From Apiospora phragmitis (Eukaryota > Ascomycota > Sordariomycetes > Amphisphaeriales > Apiosporaceae), in the NCBI GenBank assembly GCA_038363925.1, contig JAQQWL010000010.1, positions 806,001 to 870,000 on the forward strand: a stretch of DNA of 64,000 nucleotides. Direction: 5' to 3'. The notes beneath the pieces were generated by a model. That model was not told where the DNA came from and did no database searches. It worked only from the letters and a program-made list of their open reading frames with translations. The translations under genes and the position numbers were made by a program. Below are positions 22,861 to 36,663 of this stretch, in pieces; the first letter of the stretch is position 1, and every line of letters begins with the position of its first letter.

Positions 22861-24785
22861 TCACTGTTGTTGGTGAGACATGTGCTCGGGCGACATGCTT
22901 GCGGGATCCATCGAGTCGAATTGTACAAGTTGGTTCATGTCCAGGTCTCCCTGGCTGCCGTCCATGAACCCGGGCGAGTGTGGGTGCATGGGCAGGTTGA
23001 TAGTGTGCTTCGAGTACATCTCATTCAGGCTGTGGCCGTCATCGGAAACGGTCGAATCACCCATGGGGTAGAGATCGGCCGAGGCGCTGCGCATCATGCC
23101 CATAGGCGGCGACTGCTCAACAATGGCTGGGTCCCCGTGGTTGAATGGGAGAGGGGAGACAGACTGTGGCACCATCGCCGGGTTCACCATAGGGGACAAG
23201 AAAGTACTGCTGTAAGGCGTGTTGAAGTTGGATGTAGGGAGGGGCGTGTTCTCTGGGCCCTGGAGAAGTAGTTCGGGCTCGAATACTCAGATGGCGCAGT
23301 CGTGGCAGCAGAGAGGGGGTATGGTCGGAGATCCATGCCAAAGCCTGCCTGAGTGTCGATGCGAAGATTAGGTCCAACAGGGCTGAGCTGCTGCTGAGGC
23401 TGCTGAGGTACAGGGGCGAAGATATTAGGATTATGGGGGTGCCCCTGAGTCTCGCCCGGGGTGCTGAATGTAGAATGAAGGCATCGGGTTCTGGAACAAG
23501 GAGAAGTCGACGGGCATGGGCACGGATCTGCTACGCTGCCTCTTGTGGCCAGGGCCTCGCATAGGGTGAGGAGGGCTGATTCCCCACTGAGATTCCTGGA
23601 ACATGCCAACATGAGCCTGACCAAAGTTCGGCTGCGAGGATGGGCGGCCGCCAGTCGGGGAGACGGGGGCCGATGCCACACCCATCGCATGGCCCTGATC
23701 ATAGAAGGCGTTGGGGTTGTGACGGTTCATGAACGACTCGAGCGACACAAGCTTTGCCAACTGGCTGCTGAGAACCTTGGGGTTTCCGCCGAGATGATGG
23801 GTGTAGCATTGAGTTGCCTGCTGGTCCTCGGTGAAATCACCGCACTGGAAGAAACCGTTGGAGTTGGGCGAGGAATCCATGAAAAAGTTGGGAGGGCGGT
23901 TGAGTTCGATGACAATACCGCCCAGCTTGTTCGCGTCACCCTCGTTGCTGTCCAAAGTAATGCTCTTGATGTGGCTGAAGTGATACTCAATCTTGTACCC
24001 GGCCTGGTCGTTGTTGATGTAGTAGGTCATGGTGCACTTTTCCGGCGAGTAGAAGATGATGAGATCCATGGTGTTCTGGCCAACGCGCGTCCACTTGCCA
24101 ATGCTCAGAGAGCGACATGTGAGATGGTGAATGAGAACCTTGCCCTGACCGCTTTGGTCGCCGCCCAGCATCATCGAAGAACCGTAAGGGATGAGACCAG
24201 TTCGGCCGAGGAAAGCGCCACCAAGGCCCTTGCCGGACTCCATAGCCTGCATCGCGAGGTATGCTCTCATGGATTCGGGGATCGAGTCGATGTCTTCGCC
24301 TGTTTCAAGGCTCTTCTTCGCCAACAACTTGATCTTGGCACGGCTAATGAGACGTTGGTGTTAGCAAGACTTGATCGGGCACTTTCTGTCCACATCAGAT
24401 ATTCTTTCACGTACCGGTTCTGGAACCAGATCTGAACGGAGCGTTCCGTCATGTTGATCTCATCTGCAATTCTCTCACGGACAGTAGCTGTGGGCGTGGG
24501 GTTCTTGCTGAACTCCATCTCCAAAGTGGTCAACTGATCTTGAGTGGCGCGCTGGCGCTTCTGGTTCTTCTGCTGCTGGGTGAGTGTGCTCTTCCGCGGG
24601 GGCCGTCTTGACGCAGAGCTCGGGGTCTTGCCACTAGCAGACGGCGACGGAGATTCACTGTTCTTCAGGTGTTCATCACTGGGTGATGTGGAGGAAGCCG
24701 GTGTCAAAGTGACATCAGACTGCATTGGGTCCATGGTAGTTGGGCCCATGATCCCATGTTGTTCCTCTTTGATGGTATTCATCAT
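22861..24785 (-). CDS. Homeobox transcription factor
   Basis: Two exons, 24785-24415 and 24343-22861, with a 71-nt intron that splits the homeodomain codon pair in WFQNRR. The homeodomain spans about residues 73-130 and ends WFQNRRAKIK. A conserved fungal C-terminal block follows (CRSLSIGKWTRVGQNTMDL; FYSPEKCTMTYYINNDQAG; YKIEYHFSHIKSITLD). I associate this block with the Htf1/Hoy1-type homeobox regulators of conidiation and hyphal growth, though that subfamily call is from memory. The Gln/Pro/Ser-rich tail is disordered. Two one-base breaks occur beside G/C runs: an extra base at 23455-23461 and a missing base at 23255-23260. Together they restore 617 residues. Transcription runs from a very long gene-free upstream region. 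Confidence 0.92.
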
Positions 24786-26643
24786 CGGGAATATAATATT
24801 GACGATTGTCGTCGGAGTGTGTTTGTGTTTATAGTATGAGGAAGGGACGCAAGATCGCGTAAGAGTGTCCAGCAGTCGAGATCGAGATAGGGCTGTCAAG
24901 TAATTAAAACCAAGTTTATCTGGGTCGTTGATGTTCCCACCAAACTGTCCAGGACTCGATATATAACGCGATAGTTGAAGCCTCGGCGGCCGTGTGAAAG
25001 ACTTCAGGATGAAGTAGTATAGTTCTATTCAAGGAGTGTCGTCCAGATCCGAGCGCGTCTGTCTGGGAAAAGGATATACCGTCTGTGGTCTGTTGGTGCC
25101 CGCAAAAAAGGGTCTGGGTATGGGACCGTGTGGTGTCAAGTATCAAGCCGAAGGAACGTAATGGACCCGAAAGGAGTGACGGAGTCCGTAATGGCTAGAA
25201 GTTCAAAAAGGGAGTGTGTGGGTAAACGAAAAGGAAAGACAAGGGGAGAAAGGGGAGAAAGGGGAGAGAGGAATTATCGATTAACGACAATACCGGCAAG
25301 AGTTGGGAGAGAAGATGAAGATGTTGGGATGGTCAGGAAAGGGAAAGGGAGGAGGAGGAGAGAAGGGGATTGATTAAGCCTGGCCTGACGAGGGTTGGTG
25401 GGTAGCTAGGAGAGGCACACTAAAAAAAATCCCGAGCGAGGGTATGTAGCAGTCGAGAGTACATACACTGTATCGGCTTCCATCATCCCAGTCCTGGCCG
25501 CCGATGGGATGGGGCAATTGATGGATTTGCCTACTAACTCGACTGGCTCACAACGTGCAGGGTGTCAGGCGGGCTGGCTGCCACACCGTCTCTTTTCTCG
25601 CCCATCCACACCCCCCATCCTCCGGGCCTTGTCTTTTTGGGGTGGGCAAGTGGCTAGAGTGGACACACGAGCCAACAGTCGATGCATGCTTCACCAAGGG
25701 CGATCCACTCGGCCAATGCAGGTACGTACTGTGCGCATCGCTCCGTCATCTGCACTGTACTGTGTCTACTCTTTTCTCTCTCTATGCATAGGTGGCAGAC
25801 AGAACTCTGGTGTCTGGTGCTGGCCTATCCTGTCTGTCTGTCGGCCTGTCTGTGGGTGCCTGTCTTCAAGAGTCCCATGTCTTGGCCCAAAAGTGAGAAG
25901 AAGACCGCGGCCGTCTTGTCTGACACGATGAGACGCGCGGGTAGGTGAGATTCTCCTACAGACCTACAGAGTCAGTAAGCAATACGTAGCCACGATCCAT
26001 TCTGTATGACCCGGTCGCGACCGTCGGCGGCTGTGTCAAACGATTGATAGACATCCATCCATACCTTCATGATTTCGTCTCGTGTTTTGTACACACCCTG
26101 CCCCGACTTGGTCGACTGTTGATCGCCCGCTTATTTTGTTCCAGTCAGTCACTCAGAACAACTTTTTTTTCGACAGTGCAGTGAAACGGGCATCTGATTG
26201 GAAACATGCATGTACCACGGTACCTGACCTACCCTGCCCACTGGCATACGGCCCTGCCCTGGCTTACCCGCTAGCCCGTTTTGAGACTCAGCCCCTCCAG
26301 TATTCACGACGGGGTTAGTACTGTTTGAAAACTGATCTAGTGGGATAAGTGCCAGGGGCGCAAAACTAAGGAAACTAGGAAACCCAGAAATGGCCCCCCC
26401 CACCGCTTTCTGGGACCTAGTTCCTTGTATCGAAAAGCTGTCGCCCACTGTCAGAACTAACACGGACTGTGAGCCGTCCTGCACCGGAGGCCGTGACCTT
26501 TCACTAGACGATGATGTACCTGACCTGTGCCTGTATCCGTTGCCATCCCGTTCTGAAGTGGATCGCGTGATAGTGTCAAGAGCCGGCCAACAGATTCCAT
26601 CGACCCTTGCAAGCATACTTGCGATAACATCTAGTACAGTAGA

Positions 26644-26679
<36 letters not shown>

Positions 26680-26680
26680 G
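26644..26680. repeat. (AGT)n microsatellite
   Basis: About twelve perfect AGT trinucleotides in the gene-free region. Confidence 0.85.
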
Positions 26681-27283
26681 CTGGCTGTGTGGTGCTCGAG
26701 GCTCTGCGTTGCAGTAGTAGCAATGACAAAACACGTAAATGGGAACAGTAGCCAGTAATGGGGAAAGGGCTGTGAGCTGTGACCATGTCGGCGCCACAGC
26801 TGGCTCGCTGGGGAATTTGCTGCGAATGATTCATCCTCCACATTGGCTGACCCGTCTCATGACTCCTGGCCTCGATGAAAAGGGGAGTATGGTTTCTGTG
26901 CTGTCGGGTCAGTATCCTTGAGACAGGTCATGTTTGCTGCTACGATCGCCAGTCCGCCCAGCAGAACACATAATCAGAGATAGCCCTTGCACCGACAAAC
27001 AGCTCTCGAAACGGACGCAATTACATAACTGCCGAGACAGCTAGAGGTATGTATGCAGGTGTATGCCAGACTGCTAGCCAGGCGTGATTGATTGCGCGCA
27101 CGCACGCACACGCATAAGGCTAGGCAGCGTACAGTGTTCGACTGAGTGCACGATGGCAGGATGGGCTGGCCTGATTGAGCGACATGTCTTGGACATCGGT
27201 CGTCAAGTTCTGCACGGATGCTGCGGGTACCCGGAAGGATGTGAAGGGGAAGGCTTTTGGAGGGGAGATGGTGGTAACGGTAG

Positions 27284-27331
27284 TGGGATGGGTTGGGATG
27301 AGATGGGATGGCATGGCATGAGATCGGATGA
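27284..27331. repeat. GGGATG-type degenerate tandem repeat
   Basis: Closely spaced GGGATG, GAGATG, GGCATG and CGGATG hexamers on the plus strand, a degenerate minisatellite in the gene-free region. Confidence 0.6.
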
Positions 27332-30300
27332 GTTGCGAACAGATGGTTTGCTTACAGAGGACAGCTTGGCTTCAAACGAGAAATATTTTAGCTATTCGTT
27401 CATTGCAATCACTTTCGATCACTTGTGAAGATGCAATTGGGTTTTTGTCTTTTCTTTTCTTCTGCTTCTTCTTCTTCCTTCAGGGATCACTTCGACCTAT
27501 GTAAATGTCTTCTGCAATGCTCGTTCAAGTCGGGTCTGTCAGCCTGTCTCGTCTCGGGCTAGGTTAGGTACATACATGTAGCCTCTGCGCGCATCTAAGA
27601 CGGACTGGCTTGGCGATGACAACGACAATACATACAGTAGCCTGACACTGTACTGTCTTTACACGTATGTAGGCAGACGTAACCTATCTGCCAAAAGGAT
27701 CAATCGGAGTCGGAAGTGGGCAGGGCATGGAGCAGACAAGCAGAAAGGAGGGATGAGAGGCACTCAGCACTGCTGCTGACTACTGGCCCCCCCCTGGCAT
27801 CCCCATTCAAGGCTAGAATAATTCCTTCCCCTTTTGGTATATGTGTGCGTGTGTGTGTGCGTGTCACGGTCGGGGTCTGCTGGCGCGTGGCCGAGTTCCA
27901 AGCGCGGTGTCAAGCACCAATCAGAATAGAAGCAAGTCACTACTGGTCACTAACCTTAGTTTGGATGGTTGATGGATGCATGCTCCGCCCGCCTGTCCCA
28001 CCCCCCCTGCTCAGAAGCCAAGCGCTGCTATTGAGAAGGCTTCCATGGCTTGACTTTGGTTTCTTCGCCTTCTTTCGATCGTTCGCGACTCCATAAGCTA
28101 AACCGTCAGAAAGGGGTTTTCCTCCAAGATACGGATACCCATCCACCCAAGCATCCTATCTTTCAGGACAAGCCAACCCCAAACTTGGTGCATATCATGT
28201 ATGTATACAATGGCTAGGCTGCTCCCTCCTCCCGTCCATCGTCTTGCCTCCCTTGCACCGAGACTTTGGTGAGCCAACAGCAGACCAAAATGGCCTTTTC
28301 GCTTTGTGATGACACTAAGCCTCTCTTACCTTCTTGCTCAGGCCCAGAACGTGATGATATCGTCATAAACATGCCGGATCTTCCCAGGGTCTTAAACCCA
28401 CTTGGACGCCAACGAGCCCAAGCGTACATAAGCTATCTACAAGCATCAAGTACAATTAATGCCACACTGTACAGTGCATACTCACCAAGGTCGTCCCTCA
28501 GTCTCCTTTTTCGTCGACGTTAAGCTATCGGCCAATTGCCGGTACATACATATTATTGAGACCACTTCAATCCAGCCACTAACCTCAAGAATCGTTCGGG
28601 CTCGGGGCCACGATTCAATCGAGACCGAGCTGCCAGGGGCACAGAAAGCATATCTTAGAACTTCCTCCATTCTATTGTCTGGTGCCAAGCGAGCAATCTT
28701 TAACCCAATATGCAAAACCGGCTTCTACCCCTGTTGAGTTCACAACCCATAAGGCAGTCACGACAAACGGTACTGTACCTCTTGGATATCTTTTCAACTT
28801 ATTACCAGACATTTATTTGAACTACAACAAAGGAAAAGACGACCTGTCACTTGTATGTAGTCCGGGACATGGCAGTTTGTGTGTTGCGTGACTGCTCTCA
28901 ACTGCTTCTTCTCCCGCATGCCCGCCCGCACAGCCTTGGGCTGGTTGTACCGAATCGATGCCCCCACCATCGAACCCTGTGCCTGCTTTGCACTACTCTT
29001 TTTTTGCATCTCGTTCCTGCAGTAGTCATCCGAAAGAACCACCCTCCAGCTCGCACTGTATTAAAGCACTCCCTCCGCATCCGCGTCATTCTGTTTTAAG
29101 ACGTCGAGGGATGCGACCTTGTCCAACAGCGCAAGCAGAAGTGCAGTTGATCCGCCGGCGACATTGACAAGCACAGCCCACGGACATCTGCCCATCGTAC
29201 AGTATCGTGACCGTGAGGCCCATTCGGGCAGACAGCAATTGGGACAGCTCTCGGGGGCCAAACCCTTTCCGATTTCTCCCCCATTGATCACCACCCCTTG
29301 CCTTACCAGGCGACATTCGCGCGTACATATGCAAGAATTCCTTTGGCAGGATTACTGTCGCCCAAGGCCAGTCAGCTTGCGGTTAGCCTAAACCCGCCGC
29401 CTCTTTCGAGCCGACAATGCAACACTACCTCCAACACGATGGTCCCTTGCTTCCAGTCCTTGTGGCTGCCCATGAATTCAATTGCCTTCGGCGCGGTCGG
29501 ATTGTGGCTTGCCCTGCCGCCCTGCCCAAGAAGTCGTCGTTTATCAATGTGAACAGGCCCAAGCGAGCGACACAGATGGGGTATGTACTGTACTTCAAAG
29601 ATAAGGTTATGGGTAGCCAACGTGCAATCCCCTTTCTTTGAATACCTGTCATGAAGCTCAGCACTCAGCCGGCTTGATAGGTTCGGTGCCGCTCCTGACT
29701 CCGACTCTGTGAAACTGATGAACTCATCTACTACATATCTTTCCTCCAGTGGCATGCAGATCACTACACCACCTACAACGTACCTGCAATTTCACCAGAA
29801 GCCGGAATAGAACGCCTTCGCAACCCTGGCCACCTTTCGGACATAAGAGTATTACATTCTCCCGTACATACGGTTTCCTGCCGCTTTCCCTATCCTCATG
29901 CCTGTCGACGTCGGCGAGACCGTAAAGCAGCATCCATGCGCAACTCCACGAACTCACTGCAGTAACAGGCATTGACTGCAGTTATACGGGTCGGACGGGG
30001 ATGGATGACCGTTACGTGACCCGGGGTGGCTTGTTCGGTACGTACAGTAGCATCAGCGCTGATCATCACAGTGCGTGCCTGTACTGCTCCCCCATGCAGC
30101 CATGCTAGTTGCTAGTGCACACAAGTTCCAACGCGAAGAGAGAGAGAAGAGGGCCACGCGCACCGAACCTGAATCGGTAAGTCGGCTCTCATGTTCCTCA
30201 ATCTACAATGCCACAATGCCCATCTTCAACCATGCCGTCCAGCCGTCAGTCTGTCCTCAAGCCACCCGACTGAAAACGAAAAGGAGCAGGCCGGCATTCG

Positions 30301-33300
30301 TGCATTCTAGCGATTCTCTTGGAAACCGTGGGCTTCGCTCGACATGATGCCATTACAGTTTATATGGTGGAAATTGACCCCTACTTCACTTGTCAAGTGG
30401 CAATTGCCTTTGCCTAGCCAGGTTTCATCTGCACACTGTTCAGTCTCTCAATTGATTGATTATTGAAAAGTTTAACTATTCGTCAGGTCCCCAGAAACAC
30501 GACTGAACTCAAATCCATTCCCCTCAGGCTCTCCAAGACAGCATCCATGCCTTTCAAAGCATGGAAGCCAGAGACAGTAGACAGCACGGATTCGTTCACG
30601 GCTGCCCCTGTCTTGTCCAATGGTTCGTTTAGTCTTGCTCTCAAGGGAATGAGCCCGCCTCCCGAGTTCAGTTCTTCTGTGGGATGCAGGATTCTATTTG
30701 AAGTTTTGCTGGCTGAATCTCCCGAATTGGATTTGAGAGTGCCATTGGCTAGAATCGCGACTTGGGCGCAAACATGGGACGGCATTGCCCCTTTTCTATC
30801 TTTGCACACCACCTTCCGAAAATAAACGAAAAGCCTCACAGCCCCTTGAGAGTGCTTCCTTCACTGGGTCAGCTTACACCCTTTGCGCGCCTGGCGTGCA
30901 GCTCAGCTGCATTGGAGCTGTGAGTGGTTTCATGCGCTTACAAGGCCGGTGCCATTGAATCCAGGCGGCATGAATACTAAGGAGGCCCGGGGCCAATCGC
31001 TGCATAGCGGCATGCACGTCCCCTGTGTACCTGCATGATACGATCGGCGATAACCTGCTCGCTATCGACCTTGGGATCTCACTGGTGGTTCTTTGAATGC
31101 AACCTGCTGGGGCAACAAAGCGCTACATGCATTGCCCATGATCTGCCGCTCCGTTCCTACCGTAATCAATATTCTCACTTAGCCGAGCAACGTGGAGGGC
31201 TATCATCAAAAGCCCGCACATTGGTTTTGACTATTATGCCTCGCCATTATACATATTGCATACAGCCATTATGCAGAGGAGAACAGTTTTCTCGGTTCAA
31301 CTCTACTATTGCCGACCACCTCCATCTTGTGTGACCGTATGGAATGTAACAACGCGCAGACAGTGTGGGTTTACTAACCGAACCCTGTGTGTAGGTTCAT
31401 CGTGGCTTGCCGATTCCAACTGCACCAGGCATCCTCCGCAGGGAGAGCTATAACAGACGCTTTTGTGAGCTCTTTTGTGAGCTCGGAGCTGAGGGGCTGG
31501 ACAGTTCCCTTTGGCGAGGAGTGTCACACATTATCTGTCTATTGTTACCCAAAACCTCTAATGAATCAGAAGGTAGCCTTCCGAGTGGAACGCGCTCTTG
31601 TGACAAGCAGAGATCCGCCTTACCAGGCATGGGCCGTTGGTTTTTGGGTCTTTTTTGAGGGGGCCGCCTACGGTTGCATTCAGATGAAATCTGATATCTT
31701 TCTGGAACACTTGCAAGCACTGCGTCACTTCGGCGGCGGATCGGCACCGGCATGTTCATCTGATGTTCATGATAGCGGTGCCCTGTCCAGAAAGCATGCC
31801 GCAACGGTCAGAATGTAAACGGCCAACGACTGCACCTGGAACCATGCGTCTGGCCATGTGCTTACAGGATCATCCCCGTGAAGTTTATTGTATAGAACGC
31901 AGATGTGGGTATATAAACTTATTTTCGCGAGCAGATCTATCATGCACCGCACAACGAAGCATGGGTTCCCTCTATTCACCTTTTCAACACAACCGTCCTT
32001 CGTGTGAAAGTCCACCCGCGCATTGCATACTACTTTGGGGGCCCTATGGCGAGCCCACCAGGAAGGCAGTCGGTGAGGGCAGCAGCTCGGGCTGTGCTCA
32101 TTCTTTTTTTTTCGCCGTTGCAGGCTTAGGCGTTAGCAAGGGCCATATGAAACAGCTTGTCGCTATAACAAGGACGACTTATAGGTGGGTTCCCGCGCAT
32201 ATACCTTCAGACAACACACAAGAAGAGCGAAAGGCGGCTCCGTTTTCGCGTCCTGTACGCACATCATTCCCATCTCTTTCTGATCATTACCGATCGGCAT
32301 TCCTATCTGGTTTGGATACACCGCAAGACGGGGAAGTCTGGGATCAGGCTCTTCCCATACCTGCGCGCATCTATCTATCTTGCTTTCACGATTTTACCCC
32401 GTGAACGTTCTTTTTGTCGCTACCACAAGACATGATGGTTTGGGCGCTGCGGCGGTTCTTCCCGCGGTGGATGCTGGAGATTCTCAGGTGGCGGACCGAC
32501 ATGGGAAGTTACGCGCGTACCGTTCTGCTACGCACCGCCTGCTGCTGCTCTCCTCCAGTATCGTGCTTCATGGAAGCAGCGACGGGGAAGCGTGCTGCTG
32601 CTGCTATCTATCTCTTGCGACGAGGCGGAGCAGTCCGTTTTTTTGTTCCAATCATTCATGGCGGTCTAGACTACCTCAAGAAGGCCCTGGGTTTTGCCGC
32701 TCGATATCAAGGGAGCCAAGAGCTTGTTGCTGCCTAGGAAACCAACCCATGGTCTTGTCATCAACTTGCCCCCTTGTTTTTCGGTGTGTGAAGATGTGAA
32801 AAACATGCTAAAGTTGCTGGTTACGTGTGTCCGCCTGATCGTGTAACACGGATGATTAGTAGGCTTCGCCACGGTTGGTGGCAAGGAATCGTAGTTGCGC
32901 CTCGGAGCAAAGCCCCCTTGCCTTTTCCCCAGGATCACGCTGCAAGGGGTTAGGGGACATGGTGTTTGTTGTTGGCAGGCTGACTGAGCTGGGCGGCAGA
33001 ACTGGAGGTCTCGGGACAACAACCCAGTGTCATACGGGGAGGGCAGTCAGATACCACATGCAGTAGAGAAGGGCAAGGGCAAGGTCAAGCAGAAAGCGGT
33101 AAGTCGTCTGCCGTTTGAGCTAAACTAAACTCCCAACGTCCATCGCCTGTTCGCCAGACAAATCAGCTAGCTTCGCGACGAGAAGTCATATATTCCCCTT
33201 CTTCGCCGTACGCCGTTACGAGAAATATACGAGCTTCGCTATGTTCCATCATCAATCCTGTGCCATACTCTTTGCTGTCGTCCATCCATATTTACGTGAC

Positions 33301-34330
33301 AACTTGCATATACCAATAGACCTCCTGAGGACCTATGGCAATTGGTAAGAGTCTCGCGAATCGTGTAGAAACCACCCGAGGATAAATCACGTGTGTGTTA
33401 TTCTACGGTATATAAATCATCACATTCATCCGGGGATAAGTGATCTAGTTTTGTTCGAAAGCTTGATTTGCCTGGTTCGTCCATTTTCTTCGTCGTGGGC
33501 AGCTTGCCACAACCACAGGAACTGCAACGTGTCCCTTTCTGATATTCATTCATATAACGCTGTAGATGCGGTTATAAGCATAGAAGTAACTATGTAGATA
33601 CACACCAGCTTTGAGAATCTGTCCGTTCCTCTCCCAAATGGTTTCCAAGGTCATCATATGTTTGCTCGCGTAAATTTACATCATTGGGTTCTCAACAAAT
33701 GTGAAAATCAGAGTAAGGACTCAACCCAATTCAAGAAGAGACAACTGAGTCTTCGAAAAGCCATAGGAAGGAGCCCGGTTATCGTCCTTGTGGGCAAGGA
33801 TATGCTCTTTCATGTTACGATGATGCCGTATGTGGCGACCTACCGTGGCAACCAGTACACCGTTGTCATCAGTCTATCTTTAAGGGAGAGAGGAGCCGAG
33901 CACGATTTCACCACACGATACACCAACTTTTTGGTCAAACCCCGATTGCTAAATGATCCGGCTGTGCCAATGGTTAGGTAGTCAGTGTTGTAATCTGCAT
34001 TGGTCAGTCATGCTTCCCCCCCTTTGAGAAAATATCATTTTGTGGAATGGGATACGATCAACGGCACATGGCAAACCACAAGGACAAGGATCGCCGTGAC
34101 ACTACCTATCATCAGAAGAAGCCATGATTACTCATGTAAAAAGCATGGACACTGGAAGATATAGGTTTGTCTACCGGGTCGTGCCATTTCAGCCTTGTCT
34201 TCAGATGCCGTTTATCTCATTATCATATATTTCTAACAACGGTCAACAAACACCATGTATAAAAATAGGCTTATCGTACCATTGTCCCATGTGTGATTTA
34301 TTTCATTTTATTCTCCGAGATTAGGCAAGC

Positions 34331-35703
34331 TCAGAGATCTTTCATGACCTCGCCAACAGCCTTGGCCGCCATCCGCTTGCGTTGGTCCTCGGGCAAACCC
34401 GCGCTCATATCCCTTACCGCCTGTAGCTTGCGCATCATCCCTTCCAACTTTTGGACCTCCGCGTCATCTAACTTGTCGTCTCCGTCCTTGCTGGCGCTAT
34501 TGCTTGTGTCGCCCTCCTCTGGCCCTTGCTTCTTCTTCCTACCCTGCTGACTAGACGGCTCCCCGTTCATGAAGTCCTCCTCCTCTTCTTCATCTCTTCC
34601 CGCGCTCCAGATAGCCTTCTTCAGGCCCTGGAAGTCCTCGCGGTCGAAGCCGAAGTCCAGGCTTTCGGGGTCCAGATCCGTGTCCTTTCCACCGGCACCA
34701 ATACCTTCGCCATCATCATCACCCAGAGCTGCTTCGAATTCTCCAAAATCGGAGCCGAGATCACCGTCCCCCACCTTGATCCCACTCGTTGGCTTCCAAG
34801 GCCTCCTTTGCGCGGGAGATGCCAGTCTTCTCTGTTGAGAACGTATTATCAGTCAGTGCAACAAGACATGCATAACCCGGAAAATAGGTTGAGTGAAGGG
34901 GGAGGGAGAGAGGAGGCATAGAGATTTCACCCACCGCCGAACTCGTTCTGCGCTTCGGTACTCTTGGCCCGGACCTGCACGAACTCGAGCCCGCGCTCAG
35001 CGGCGCACCCGTCCCACTCGTCCACGTCGTCGATCTCGCCGACGCCGACGCACAGCCCCACGCCGTCCCAGGCCCAGCCGCCGAGCCCCTTCTGGACGAC
35101 CTGGCCGACGTGCTCGATGAGCTCTCGGGCGGCTTTTGCCTCTTTCGTCTCCGTGGGCAGGGGCAGCGGGAAGACGACGACGATGCCACCCAGCACTTCC
35201 AGCACCTCCTTGGCCTCGGCGGACAGGAACGAGGCGGACCACTCGGACGGGTTCGCGATGAGGTCCAGCCAGATGGGCACCGCGGCGGTGTAGTAGGCCG
35301 TCTTGAGCGCCAGGGTGTGGGAGGCCCCAGCCAGGGTCGTGCGGGCCGTCTCAGGCGCCGTGCCTGTCAGATCTTTTGTGATATGTTAGTCGAGTAGCTC
35401 CTGATTTTTTGCCAATTCGCTTTGACATGATGCGATTCAGTATGCCCGTAGCGGAGTGATCCATGCTTCTTCATCTTTGGTTGATTTGACTGCTGGTATC
35501 CCAATATGTTCGAGGGACGCTTGGCAGATTGCCAGCTGGCGACACTGGAGGGACCAAGTGGTACAGTTACGTGATCCACCAGCAATCGTTTCCAGATCTA
35601 GCGACAATAGGAGAAGCTGCCTACCTTTGATGACCCTACTCAAGTGTATTGAGTCGTCTTCTAGCGAGACGGCCAATATGCGCCGCGGATTCGAGATATC
35701 CAT
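34331..35703 (-). CDS. IRC6: Irc6/p34-like alpha- and gamma-adaptin-binding protein
   Basis: Three exons: 35703-35625, 35372-34935 and 34831-34331, with introns of 252 and 103 nt. The start MDISNPRRILAVSLEDDS is typical of fungal Irc6. The middle holds a Rab-like pseudo-GTPase fold (KTAYYTAAVPIWLDLI; GGIVVVFPLPLPT; GVGLCVGVGE), and the C-terminus is acidic with a helical EGMMRKLQAVRDM segment. The mammalian relative p34/AAGAB is a chaperone for assembly of AP-1 and AP-2 clathrin adaptors. One extra base in the C5 run at 34768-34772 breaks the frame between EANEWDQ and GDLGSDFGEFE. Removing it gives 338 residues. The intron-1 acceptor could be CAAAAG or the later GACAG, 9 bases downstream and in the same frame. 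Confidence 0.85.
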
Positions 35704-36222
35704 TTTGTTTCTGGGCGGTTGCTGATGTTGAATTGTACAAGTTGATGGAGGGGCACTCATGGCTGACGGTTGAGGCTGCACACGCTTGACCCCACCATTC
35801 TTTTAGTGATCGCTGAACCCTGATTGATGACTAAAAGCACTGTAATTGTAGGTGGTACAGGGGCCAGAACAGGGGACTAGCATTGGTTTGATTGATTGCT
35901 TATGTCTAGAACTCGGATGCGCAAGCAGCAAACCACTTGCAGCGTGCAGTAGTTCAAGGTCACACCTGGAATACTTCAATTGACTGTACTCTAAAATAGA
36001 TGCCGTGAATCTCTATAACCTTCAAGAACCAATTCAAGCCGTGTATCCAAGAAATCGATGGTTGTTGCTGTATCTTTATCGACAGACGTCGTCCTCTTCT
36101 ATTCCAAGTATCCAATCCAGAATGCAGCCCGCTCTTCTTCTTCTTCTTCTTGCAGGTGGTCTTCCCCCGCTCTTGTCGTCTCTAAGCATCGCTTTTTCTT
36201 GTCGTCATCACCATCTTCTTCT
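35704..36222. other. Intergenic region, 0.5 kb
   Basis: Promoter side of the Irc6-like gene and CT-rich 3' flank of the coactosin gene (CTT repeats near 36130). No gene is visible. Confidence 0.4.
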
Positions 36223-36663
36223 TCATCCGCGACCGCCATTGTAGTCCGCGCCGCCGGCGGCGCGCAACCGCTTAACGATGCTCTCCTCCTTGAAGTCGCC
36301 CTTGTTGCTGGCCGTGACCTGGATGCTGTGGTGGGCGAAGACGTCCTTGACGTGCCCCGCGTGGATGCTGACGCCGGCCTTGCGCATGACCTTGGTGTTC
36401 TCGCCGATCCACACGACGAAGATGAACTTGACCCGCTTCGACTCGCTATCGTTGGCGTACTCGATGCGCGCGTACGCGTACTGCGCCTGCCCCTCGTCGA
36501 GCCGCTCCGCCAGCTCCGCCAGCCCGCCGCTGCCCGTCGCCGTCAGCGCCAGCTTGTCGCCTTTCGCCGCCGCGTACGAGAGGAGGACCCAGTTGGTCTC
36601 GTCCTTGTCGGAGCGCACCGCTTCGTAGGCCGCCTTGACCTCGTCCAGGTTTTCGCACGACAT
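36223..36663 (-). CDS. Coactosin-like actin-binding protein (ADF-H domain)
   Basis: Intronless 146-residue reading, the normal size for a single ADF-H protein. It has the coactosin arrangement: an N-terminal helix (NLDEVKAAYEAVRSDK), NWVLLSY, then KRVKFIFVVWIGENTKVMRKAGVSI with the basic actin-contact helix, and the HHSIQVTAS strand. Coactosin binds F-actin and protects it from capping, so it acts in the cortical cytoskeleton. The start at 36663 follows a GT-rich leader. The acidic C-terminal DEL-type tail seen in some relatives is absent. Confidence 0.93.
   Translation of the reverse strand: MSCENLDEVKAAYEAVRSDKDETNWVLLSYAAAKGDKLALTATGSGGLAELAERLDEGQAQYAYARIEYANDSESKRVKFIFVVWIGENTKVMRKAGVSIHAGHVKDVFAHHSIQVTASNKGDFKEESIVKRLRAAGGADYNGGRG

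Larger units (their letters stand above)
24786..34330. other. 9.5-kb gene-free region upstream of the homeobox gene
   Basis: I find no open frame with protein-like composition on either strand. The longest (for example 31763-32404 and 30463-30825) look like chance. The region contains simple repeats: purine-rich AGGGGAGAA units near 25240, a (AGT)n tract near 26644-26680, GGGATG-type repeats near 27284-27331, CT-rich DNA near 27450, and (GT)n near 27843. It may hold the distal promoter, a long 5' leader and non-coding transcripts of the homeobox gene. A degraded element cannot be excluded. Confidence 0.5.

Noticed and set aside
31763..32404. 213-codon plus-strand ORF in the gene-free region
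   Set aside because: Composition is Cys/Ser/His-rich and irregular, with no domain or splice partner. Long chance ORFs are expected in 9.5 kb.
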